From an uncultured Bacteroidales bacterium (GTDB lineage Bacteria; Bacteroidota; Bacteroidia; Bacteroidales; Bacteroidaceae), in assembly GCA_937914945.1 (NCBI GenBank), contig CALGJF010000046.1, positions 1 through 54,627 on the forward strand: a stretch of DNA of 54,627 nucleotides. The letters are read 5' to 3'. The position numbers and the translations under genes are program-made. The notes below the pieces were generated by a model, which was given only the letters and a program-made list of their open reading frames with translations, did no database searches and was not told where the DNA came from. Positions 7,548-18,800 of the stretch are shown here, piece after piece. Position 1 is the stretch's first letter, and the number at the start of each line of letters is the position of its first letter.

Positions 7548-9857
7548 TCACTCTTTAACTTCACTCTCGGCAGGTATTGCCACCTTTACCACATTGGAAT
7601 AGGGCGACAAGTGGCCCTCCCTGCTGCGCACCCTTATGCGATACTCGGCGGTGTCGCCCGGTTCCAGATGGCTGTCGATGGCAGTAATTTCATTTATGTT
7701 CACCGACCTCACATAGCGGAATATATCATCGTTATTGCGGCATCGGTATATACATATATACAGTCCTTTGTCGAGCATATCGCGGGTGATACCGCTTATA
7801 TCCCACGCCAGATGCACCTGCTCATCGTCGGGCCTGAATGCCGCACCCATTCTTATCACCAGCGGCAGCATTGTTTCTCCCTTGAAGAGGAACGAGGTTT
7901 CAAAAGAGGGTTCCGATGTAACACCGCTCTCGTTCATAGTCTCTATATGATAGTAATAGCGCGCCTTGCTGTTGGGCTCGGGCGAGTCGGTTACAAAGAG
8001 GCGGCCGTTCTTCACGGAATCCTTTGTGAGCACGCCTATGAGCGAGTTTATCTCCTCGCCGTGCAAGCGGCGATATACATAGTACTTTTCCACGTCGTCC
8101 TCGGTAGAGGGGAACCATCGCATATAGACACGCTTGGTATCCTGCCACACAGAGTCTATGCGGCAGGGGCGCGGTGCATCGTAGTTCTTGCGCTTTACGG
8201 TGAGAATCTCCGAGAAGGGCGACTCGTTGCCCGAGAAATCGAATGCCTTCACGCGGTAATATGTGTGCCGTTGGGTAACGCCTGTAACAGCCAAAGTGTC
8301 AAACACTATAGGTTCGCGGCTCATTTTGCCCCTCTTCTGCAAGAAGGTGTGTGTACTATCGTTGGCATAATAGAGGTTGTAGCCGGCCACATCGGGTTCG
8401 GGATTTTTGTTCCACTTTATGATCACACTGCCGGTGGGCGACATCACATACTGCAATCCTGTGGGCGCCACGGGCGGGGTGAAATCGGCAATAAAGAGTT
8501 CTTGCGGCATTGAAGCCGAGGAATTGTTCAATGTATCCAGGGCAACAACGGTAACGTGGCCTGTACCGAGGAAGGTTACCTCGCAACGGAACGACTGCAT
8601 TTCGGGAGCAAGCAATTGCTCATTGAGTTTCACCCACACGGTATCGACCTGTGCATTGTAGTAGTAGATATTGTAACCCATAAAGTCGGGTTCCTGTATG
8701 TTCTTCTCCCAAATGATATCGGCCATAATGGTGTTTTCGGTAGGACGCTCCACATTGAACTGCACGATAACAGGCGCTGTGGGTGGGATAATATCGACCA
8801 ATTGTGCCTTGTGTACCTCGCAATAATTACTCTTCTCGCCAAAGGCGTCGTAACCGCAGATGCGATACTCATAGAAACCGGGTTCCAGGTTCACATCCTC
8901 GAAAATGTTCTGCGCTGTGGTTTCGTCTTCTTGCGTCATAAGCGTCATAAAGCGGTGCTCATTGAGCTTTATCCACTCGCCATTTTCGCCACGGCGCTCT
9001 ATGTCATAGGTGCTGAAATCGTAAGACATAGGCCAGAAAAGACGAATGGAATGGCCATCAACACCTGTAGAGTCGGTTACAACGGGCTCAAACTTCACGG
9101 GCTTCTCGTTCACATTCTTTACATAGGCCGACTGATACACCATATTCAGTTCCTCCTTGGGGATATTTGTTGTTACGGTATATGAGTATTCGGCATTCTT
9201 CACAGCCGTGCTGTCAATGAACATAAGCGCCATTGCCCGAGCAAGATCGGGGCGTATTTCGGAAAGCAGCATAGCATAGGCAAAACGCGTTTGCTGCTCC
9301 TCGTATACCTGCACGATACCCTCGGCACCATCGCTGCCTATAGCGCTGTTGAGTTCGGTACCCTTGCCATAGAGCATCTGCGCCGCAGTACCTGCAAGCG
9401 AGTCGTTGGCCTCGAAGCGTACCTTCATCTCCTCCAATGTATATGGTTTGAGCGCCTTTTTAAGCGTGTCGGTCGCACCATTCCTATCAGTACGCAATAT
9501 ATTGTAGCCATATCTGTTGGCAAGATACCATGGCGCGAACTCATCAGGGGCCCAGCGCAAGAGCACTCTGTCGCCTTTGGGGCGGGCAAGCACCTGCACC
9601 GAGAATGCCACTGTGGTGGTATCGCTACGGGTTGTATCTATGGGCTGCGTGAGCAAGTACTCCTCATACTCCTTTTGGCTCATCTTGTTCACATCCACCA
9701 CCCTTGTGTCTATGGTGTCGGCCGGCACGGTAAGCACCTTGCGGGCTATACTCCTTGTTGCCGGCTCCGCATCACCAACACCCACAGCCTGCGCCACCGC
9801 AGCCACAAGCAACGCTGCTGTAATCACCAATCCTCTCATTCTTATATATCCTTTCAT
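7548..9857 (-). CDS. Secreted multi-fibronectin-III protein
   Basis: 769 aa with a signal peptide (cleavage probably after VAQA, about residue 24; ATG at 9839 is a second possible start). A first region of about 200 residues is followed by roughly five fibronectin-III modules. These show the recurring W-x-P or W-x-K strand (RLFWPMSYDF, IIWEKN, IIKWNKNPEPDVAGYNLYY, YMRWFPSTEDDVEKYYVYR, HLAWDISG) and the closing Y-x-Y-x-V or Y-R-I strand. No sorting tail is visible. Such proteins mediate protein-protein or glycan contacts at the cell surface. It sits 37 bases after the giant gene, suggesting the two products work together. Confidence 0.85.
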   Translation of the reverse strand: MKGYIRMRGLVITAALLVAAVAQAVGVGDAEPATRSIARKVLTVPADTIDTRVVDVNKMSQKEYEEYLLTQPIDTTRSDTTTVAFSVQVLARPKGDRVLLRWAPDEFAPWYLANRYGYNILRTDRNGATDTLKKALKPYTLEEMKVRFEANDSLAGTAAQMLYGKGTELNSAIGSDGAEGIVQVYEEQQTRFAYAMLLSEIRPDLARAMALMFIDSTAVKNAEYSYTVTTNIPKEELNMVYQSAYVKNVNEKPVKFEPVVTDSTGVDGHSIRLFWPMSYDFSTYDIERRGENGEWIKLNEHRFMTLMTQEDETTAQNIFEDVNLEPGFYEYRICGYDAFGEKSNYCEVHKAQLVDIIPPTAPVIVQFNVERPTENTIMADIIWEKNIQEPDFMGYNIYYYNAQVDTVWVKLNEQLLAPEMQSFRCEVTFLGTGHVTVVALDTLNNSSASMPQELFIADFTPPVAPTGLQYVMSPTGSVIIKWNKNPEPDVAGYNLYYANDSTHTFLQKRGKMSREPIVFDTLAVTGVTQRHTYYRVKAFDFSGNESPFSEILTVKRKNYDAPRPCRIDSVWQDTKRVYMRWFPSTEDDVEKYYVYRRLHGEEINSLIGVLTKDSVKNGRLFVTDSPEPNSKARYYYHIETMNESGVTSEPSFETSFLFKGETMLPLVIRMGAAFRPDDEQVHLAWDISGITRDMLDKGLYICIYRCRNNDDIFRYVRSVNINEITAIDSHLEPGDTAEYRIRVRSREGHLSPYSNVVKVAIPAESEVKE

Positions 9858-9894
9858 ATTTTGTTATTTTTCTATCAATATTCCAATATAGCCG

Positions 9895-12800
9895 TTATTC
9901 GATGCGTACACTACCGCCCGCCTCCTCTATGGTGCTCTTTATATCCTGGGCCTCGCTGCTGCTCACACCGGTTGCCACAACAGCAGGAAGGTTCTTGGTA
10001 AGGTTGTTGGCATCCAATGTGCCAATGCCGCAGGCAGCCTTTAAGGCCTTTATCACGGCAATTCTATTGGCACCCGCATTTGTGAGCACCACATCGAATT
10101 CGCTCTTTTGTGAACTTATATTCACGCTACCGCCCGCACCCTCTATCTCACTCTTTATAGTCTGTGCCTCGGTATTAGTCTTGCCTGTTGCGATGACTAC
10201 GGGGAGCGTCTTTACGAGAGTGTTTGCTTGTACCAGAGTTAAACCGCAAACGGATTGCAAAGCCCTAATCACACTTATCTTGTTTGCCCCCGTGCTTGTG
10301 AGAACAACGTCGCAGTCGGCAGCCTCGGCCTTCCTCTTGGCGGGCTCTGCCACCTGCACACCATTGTGCAGCACCACTGCAAGACCACCGACATTTTCAA
10401 TGTCGCGCTTGAGTGCCGTAGCCTCCTCCTGTGTGTCGAATGTTCCAACAACAGAGGGAGCATTGTCGCAGTATCTCTTTGCTTCGAGCAGGCCATAACC
10501 ACAATGGCTGCGCATAGCCGTGATAACATTCAGTACGTTTGCACCGGCGTTGTTCAACTTCACAGCCCATGGTTTTGCTTTGGGAGCAAGGCCAAGTTCA
10601 TCGAGCATACTGTCGTACTTGCCGCCCTTTGCTACATAGCCCTTGTTGGCACAATCCACTATGGCATCAATGGCAAGTTTCTTGTTTGCCTCGGTAAAGC
10701 CACGGCCCGCAGCAGCCTCATTATTGAAGGCTTCAAGTGCACTGATGCAGGCCGATACGCTACCGCCGAGCAGAGTAATATTGAACTTGGTATCCACGGG
10801 GTTGTTCTGCGACCAATTGGCAATGAAGTTCAATGCAACGTCGGCCGACGTAAAGCTTATGCTGGTGTTTGTGGCGGTATTCAAGTGCAGGTTACTTATT
10901 GAAACAGCATCAAGGTCGCCACGCAGATTCAGGAACTTGCCACGGTAGTTCAATGTCTGTATCTTGCAACGGTATATATTGAGGCTCGCAAGAATCATTA
11001 GCTCGCCCAACTTGTTCGAAGAATCGTTTATCGAAAGAACTTCGCCCTCGTGAGTTACCTTGAGATTGGTGGTCACATTCTTTATTGCCTCTTCAAATAC
11101 CTCGCGGTTGATGACGGTGTTTGTGAGGTCGAGGCTTATTGCCTTGCGTGCAAATTCCAACGTCTCAAGAGGAACCTTGCCGTTTGACAAATCGTATATA
11201 CCCATAGTCGGTACCATGAACCGGCGTATGGAGTTCTCCGAAGCATTGACATTTGTTACCGACGGCATATAGCTGAGCACTGTCAATATATCGGGTACGT
11301 TCATACCTGCGCAGCTGAACTTGGTTACACTCTTCACATCCTCCACGTGCAGATACTCCTTGCCGGGAGCGTGCTTGCTCTTGAGCGACTCATACAATCT
11401 GTAGCCCATAGCGCGGCCCATTTTCAGGTCATCAGTGGTGCGTGTCTCGTGCAGGCCGAACTCGTCGAGCAGCTCATCGAAACGTGCACCCTTGGGTACC
11501 TCGCCCGAATATGCATATGGCAACAGAATGTTGTTTGCCATCTGCTTCATCTCGCTGCTCAACTTGCCCACCGAGCCTGTCATAGTGGTGGAGTTGATGA
11601 ATGAAAGCATACCGTTAATTTTGGTATTCACCTCCTCGTTACCTGTCTGCACTCTCATTGTGAACTTGCGGTTGGGGTTGTCGTCAATCCACTTGTTTAT
11701 CCACAAGAGCGGCATATCCACGGTTTGGAAGACAAGTTCAACAGGCTGCTCCTCGTTCATAAGCAGCAGTTTCTCCATCTTGCAGGTACGTTTGCCGCTT
11801 GATGCAAATGTCAATGCCTTACCGCTGAACTTAATCTCGGGAATATAACAGCTATGCAAGTAGAGTGAACGGTTGGTGCTGAGCATTGTCAATGAAGCAG
11901 GAGAAGATTTTTCATCCGTGAAAATTATCAGCTCCTCGGAACCCAAATCGCCGTTCATAATCAAATCGCCACCTACCGCCGCGCCACGTGCCGCATTCAG
12001 TATGCCATCATCGATGTACGAGTGCGACAGATCTATTCTCTTTGCACAACCGCCATAATCATTCTGTAGAGTCTCGAGCAATGGGTTGTTCGAGAGGTTA
12101 AGGTTATTTAATCCATTGAGAGGAATGCTCACCTCCTTCATCTCATTACCCGTGGCATCGATATCCTTGACATTAGGCATAAATTCAAGCATACCGCCGA
12201 GGCTTACAACCTCCATATTGGCACACTCGAGCGAGGTGAGGTTCTTCACATCGGCAGTGTGCAGGGCACGATAGCCGAGGCTGTCAGGGCGCAGTTTATC
12301 CTTCATATATTTATAGAAGGTTTCGCCCATTGCCGCACGCAGTTTCTTGTCGTTGGTTGTAATAACCTCTACATCTATGTTCTCCTCCTCGTCATACTTT
12401 TCGAGGTTATCGCTATTTCTGCCATAGACCATACGGGTGGTGTGTTTGTTTTCAGGGTACTCGCTCCACTCGGGCCATCTGCTGAACCAGTTGCGGTCAT
12501 TTACAGCCCACACAACCACCTTGCTGCCGGCTGTACGCTGGGGAACACCCGCGCAAAGCCTTGTGAGTTTGCAGTTTGAAGAGCCAAGCAGTTTCACATT
12601 TATCACATCGCAACCGCTCACATCGATAGATCGCAGGTTGGGGAACGAAGATGTGTTGTAGGCAACATATGCTCTTATGTCGGGGTTACGTGCAATGTTC
12701 ACCTCAACCAGACTGCGCAGATTCAGATAGTGCGACTCCCCTTCCCCACTGCAACGGAAATAGAAATATCGGCTGCCTTTGGGGCCTATTGAGTTGAGGG

Positions 12801-15800
12801 CGCAATCGGCAGCATAGAGGTATTGCAATGAGGTCGCATTCTCCGAGAAGAGCAGGCTCTTGAGCGATGCATTGTTCGACACATCTATTCTCCTTATGTT
12901 TGTTGCCGCTTTCAAATCAACCTCGGCAATATCGCCAAGTGCTCTCTTGGCCTCGAACACCTGCAAGCGACCGAGGTTGGTAGGCATAACAAGATTGCCC
13001 TGTGTGAAGTTGTTGTCGCTGCACACAAGTTCTTGCAGTGAAGCCAGCCTATCCATCACAAGTTCTGTGAGAGCATTGCCCGCACAATGCAACTTGATGA
13101 GCTTGGGACATACATTGGGATAAAGAGTCTCTATGCTGTTGTTATCGCACTTGAGAGAGAGCAGGTTGGGCATAATATCCAATGGCAACTCCGTCAGTTC
13201 GTTGTTGCTCACCTCCAACTCAATGATATCGCAGTTGCTGTTTATCTCAATTCTGCGTATATTGTTATTATTGGCATAAACCTTTCTAAGTTTGGGGAAG
13301 CCGCTCAAGTCGAGTTCCTTCAATGCATTGTCGTTCACGTTCAGAGACGTAAGTGCCGGCATAAAATAATCGAGATATTTGATTGATTCTATATCCAAGC
13401 CTTCGGCATCAAGAGCAACCTGCTTTGCTGCCCAATCATAGAAGTTCATCTGTGCCTTTTCGGCAAGCGATGTGAGGTGGGCATTCAGGTTCTTGTCGAG
13501 GTCGTCGGTTGTAACATTATCCTCCCTTCTCTTTGTCTCAAATGTTACATAGTAGTTGGGAGAGTTCATATCGTTTATTCTTGCAAGAGCAGAACCAATA
13601 TTAAACGTAGTTACGTTGCTGGCAATAACACTGCGCATAGCCTGGCTTGCACCGCTGCGCACCTGATAACCTACCTTTATGTACTCCTCACGCAATTTAT
13701 TGGCTGCACTTATATCCAATGATGCGAGATGGTTCAAACGCAGGTCGAGCCTCTCGATATTGGGGTTGTTGCTGAGGTCGAGCTCGCCAAGGTCGCAATC
13801 CACCACGCTGAGTGTGCGCAGAGCATCGTTTGAAGCCAAATAGAGGTTCTTCACACCCTTGTGCTTTGTCGAGCTCCAACCTACGGCTGCATAGCCGTCG
13901 TCGGTTGTATTGTCGCCCGCACGCATATCTATTTGCAGTGTCTTGAGGTTGGGGTTGAACTTGAAGTCGAGTGTCTCCACGTACCAGCGCCTCATAGTAA
14001 CCTTCTTAAGTTTAGGATTACCCTCAAAGGTCAATGCCTTGTTGTTCTGCCTGAATGTATTGTGCGCGCTGCCACTGTTATCGGACAGGGTGAGGATTTC
14101 CAAATTAGGCATATTCTTCAATGCATCGAGCGACTGTATATATATATACTTGTAGCCATCGTGCAGATAGATGACACTGAAATCGAGGCTCAGGTTGGTT
14201 ATGGCGTTCATCTCGTTGATGTGCATGCGACCATCCTTGTTGGTGTCGTAACTCTTGAGGATATAGTAACGCAGCACCTCGTCACCTATGTGTACATACT
14301 CCTCGGCCGACACAGCCACATCTTGACCGTATTCGTAATTACCACGGCCATTGAAATCGGATTTTATGAGCACCGTGCGTTTTGAACTTGTCAATGGACG
14401 CATACCGTAGTTGCTTGCATTGTAGCTGCCGCCACGGCCGCTCACTGTGGCAATGTTGTAGCCGTCGCAGAAACGCACGCGGGCCGATATGCTCTGAATG
14501 CGGTTGAGGAACGAACTTGCCTTGAAGAGCGAATAGTCGCCTGTCATATATTTATAGGCTGTTGTTCCTGAACGACCGCAATTCTTGCTATTCAGACCAT
14601 ACTTGCCCGGGTGGTCGGCGGCATATATGAGGCCAATCTGCCATACAGGCATCATAGCATACTGGGGATATGAGCTTCCACCCTGATTGTAAGGCTTCAC
14701 ATATCCCTTGAACATTGTGCCGTTGTCGGCAGCATCGGTAAACTTGAAGTCGTTGAAATGCCTGTAATATTCGTATTTAGCCTTTAATTCTTTTTCAAAA
14801 TTCTCTGCAACATTGGCGTCGGATTCCATAGCCTTCCATATATTGGCTATCACTCGGTTTGGACCATAGCTGTTGCTCGAGCCCATACAACTTTCGTCGT
14901 AAGAGAACCAGCGTTTGCAGTAGGCAGGGCTGAAGAGTTTTTCATACTCCTGGAAACTCATTGATGCACCGTTGGCATTGCCGTTGCGCAACCAGTTGAA
15001 GCTCGGTTCAAAGGTTACACCCCTTGAGCCGTCGAAGTTACTCTGCCTCCACGTTCTCTTGCAGAAGTCGTAGGAGGGAGTGGCCTCGTAGGCTATGGCA
15101 GCTATTGAGTGCCAGTAGTTGAGTGCATAATAGGGATTGTTGTTTCTTGAATTGCTTCCCTTCAGCACCACGTCATCAACCTTGCAATAGAGCACCGAAG
15201 TGTTCTTGGAATTGGGCTCGCTGAACTGGTCGACAAGCGGCGGTGTTGTGTACCACTGATACTCCTCATTCTGCACAAACTCCTGGAAGTTACGGTAGCC
15301 GTTGTATTTGTAATCCTGTGTATATACCACCTCGGCAAAGCCCTGTGCATTGGATTTCAACTGCTCCTTGTACTCCTTTATGCGCTGCTCGGCCTCGTTC
15401 TCGCCGTACATCTCACCCACCTCCTTGTAGTAGTTGTAGAGGTCGCGTATTGCCTGGTTGGTGTTAGCGTCGCCGGCTTTAGCATCGCCCTCGGCAATGA
15501 CCTCGTCCATTTCGGCAAGCTGCTGCTCGTACGAATCGACATCCTCTTTTGTCATTGCCATAATGCTCTTGTAGTTCTCCTCAATCATATCCATATATGA
15601 ATTGAGTTGTGCACGATTCACACGCTGAACCTCGAAGCGGTATCTCTTGCCCTTTACAAAGAACTCGCCGGGAACGGGCTTGTCTATTGTAACGGTGGCA
15701 TATTTGAACTCGTTGCCCTCTTCGTCAACACCCTGCTCTACTACCTCTATAACGGGCAGATTCTCATACTTTGATACCTGTCCCTTGCGCAAGCCGGCAC

Positions 15801-18800
15801 GGGCATCGGGCAGGATATAACGGCCGGTAGCCTGGTCATACTCCTTTATGCTTGCCACAAACTCATAGTCGGGGTTGTGCCAGTAGTCGTCGCGCACGTG
15901 TGCCTCCATAAACGAGGGCTGTGTTGCATCGTCGAGCGACTGTGTGAAGGGTGTGATGTTGGGCAGATAACCAACCACCTCATCATTTATGTTGTCGCTT
16001 AGCTTGCCTGTGCGGAAATATACATAACGTTCGTCGGCAAACGGGCGGTGTTCCTCCTTGTAGCCCGAGAGCGAATCCTTGTAAATGGGATCGACCTCGC
16101 GACCATCAACAACCTCCTTACAGGTACCGCGCAGTTTCACGCGATAGAGAGTGTTGGGCTTGAACGAACCTGTTCGCAATTCGTAATTCTCCTTGTCGAA
16201 TGTGGGGTTGCTGTGTGTAATATATGTTGTATATGCGCTACGCTCGTCATCGGTGGGGTCGCTCTCGTCATACTCCTTCATCTCGAAGTTGTTGTCGAGG
16301 TGGAACACATACATACGTGTTACGTTGCCACCGTCGCCATCCATACCGTTCACCTCCATTGTGGCAGCCTCATCTACAAGTGCAAGTACCTTGTCTATCT
16401 TCATATTGGTGGTGAAGGTAGATTTTCCATAGCATGATACAAGAGATTTGTCGCTCCATCCCTTTTCAATATCCTCGTCGCCGGGCTGCACATCGCCGAA
16501 TATCTTTATATCGTCGAGCGGGTTGCCCATTTCGGGAACGCACACCTTACCGGCCTTCATCTCAATGGTAGATGAGAACTTGATGAGACCGCCAAGCACC
16601 GAGCCCTTGGCACGCATACGGCCATATACCCAGGTGGGGTTGGGGAAACCACCTTGCAGCAGCGCGCCCATAGTCATATCCACCAAAGGCACCTTGCCTT
16701 TATATATCCACAAGTCGAGCATAAGACCAAGCTCGCCCTTGAGCATTGCATATATCTGGCCTGTTGCATAGAAACCATTCTTGCCGCCTGCACGCGAGCC
16801 GTCGGTACATCTGACACCCTCTTTATACTGCTTGAGTATGAGGTCGAAACCAAGCATACCCTCAACGTTGGCATAGCAGAATACAGCGTTGCAACCAATT
16901 TCGGCACCAAGAGCACCACCCACCATTATACCGCCGTTTATATCGCCGGCAGGGCCGCCCTTCATTGTCTGTTCACGCGCAGCATCGAGCTTGCTCTTGA
17001 GGCTGGTATCAACCTTGCCGTCGGCACCCTTCATACCAAGTGCCTCCTGCACCTTGTCGGGGATATCAGGCAGCTTGCCGTTGCCCGGGAGCTCGTTACC
17101 CAGGCACAAGTATGCGTTGGCATAAACCTTTGCCCACAAGCCTACAGGTGAATCCTTGCCCACCTCGAAGTCTATGAACGTAATGCGGCAACGCTTGGCC
17201 TCATCGGGCTCGCCCACATACAGGTGCCAGAATGTTTTGTTCTGTGCCGGGTAGTTGCGTATCTCGAATTCCAGATTTATGGTTGCTCCGCAGCCCGACT
17301 TCACATAGCCCTTGCTCTCGAGCTTGCCCGCAGCCGAGCTCTGGTTCTTCTGCTCGCCCTTGTTCTCGCTGTCGGCACTCTTCTGGTCGAGGGCCTGCAA
17401 GTCGGATATTGGAGCCTTCACCTGATACTCCTCGCCTGTGAATTTCTTGTACATAGCGGCTATGTCGCTATCCACCGTTACCGACAACTTGAACATCTTA
17501 TGCTCATTTTTCTTCTCCTCCAACTTCTCCCTGAGGTCGCCGCTACTCATCGCGGCCTTCTCCTCCTCGGTAATGTCGGGTGTTGTGGTATCCTCGTAGA
17601 TAATGGTTACCTTTCCATTCACAAGGCCACTATCGGCATCGGCCGATGCGCAAAGAGCGTGTACCTCGCCCTGCATAACCACACCGGGCACCCTTATGCC
17701 ATCTTCCTGTATATCGACCATAACAAGCAGAGTAGCCTCGCCGTTTATAATCGTTTCGTCGCCCACGGCAAGCCCCACACCAAACATACCGCCATACGAT
17801 TTATATTTGGGTTTCAGGCTCTTTTCAAGTGCATCCACCATATCATCGGCACCATCCACGTCGGATACTGCGACAGAGTAGTTTATGAAGAAACCACCCG
17901 AAATCTTCTGCAGGGACACAGGACCCAATGGCAATCCCCTGCCGAAACCGGCCTTTGCAAGGAAATATCCTGCGCGGTAATATTCGTCTTCGGCTTCATC
18001 GCCTTCATCGAGTTTAAGGTCTTCCTCGGTCTTCTTCATCTTGTAGTAGCCACCTGCAAGGTCAATCTCGAAGAGACCCTTTACCTTGACATCGAGGTCG
18101 GCCTCGAAGCCCGATTTCTCTTCCTCTTCCGAAACCTCGAGGTCGCCAACTACAGAAACCATCCCGGCATATTGGCCCTCGACGTGCATCGACTTGAACT
18201 CGACCTCCTTATACTTTATGGTGGTCTCTTCCCAATTGATTTCGGACCATATCGTGAGCCCCACCGTGGCACCAAGACCAAATTTCTTGTTACCCATAAC
18301 AACGACACCGCCCTCTATGCCAAGGCCCAAGGTTTCGCCACCCTCGCCCACCTCCATAGAGATATTGTCGAGCACAAGCGGCATTCCCCAGTAGGTACCT
18401 TCGTCGCTGCCCGGCTCGCCGGCAAGCGCCCATTTACCCGTGTGGAAATTGGTATTTCCATCGGGGCTTTCCACACCCTGGCCATCGCTCTTTTTCTTGC
18501 CGTCTTTGCCATCCTTCTTATCATTCTTCTTGCCGGTGAGCAAACTTTGGTCGAAGTTGGCAATACGCATATTCTTGAATGGAATATCGGGTAGCTTAAA
18601 ATCTATCTTTTCGGCACAGGTGATGCTTACCTTACCATCGAGACATAGCTCCACAAGCGTTTGCTTGCCTTTGGGCAAAGTGTCGCAATAAATAACATTG
18701 AAATATGTGCTGTCTTTGTTGAACTTTACTTTGGCCAACATAAAATCGAGCCCCACCTCGTCGTCAAGCTGCTGCATACGGAAATTCACAGCAAGACCAT

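Noticed and set aside
7386..8513. Open frame of 375 aa on the plus strand
   Set aside because: Antisense shadow of the fibronectin protein and the Ig lipoprotein; no motif and no start context.
17224..18594. Open frame of 456 aa on the plus strand
   Set aside because: Antisense to the giant gene, whose frame has a signal peptide, modules and continuous coding; the plus frame has no recognisable feature.
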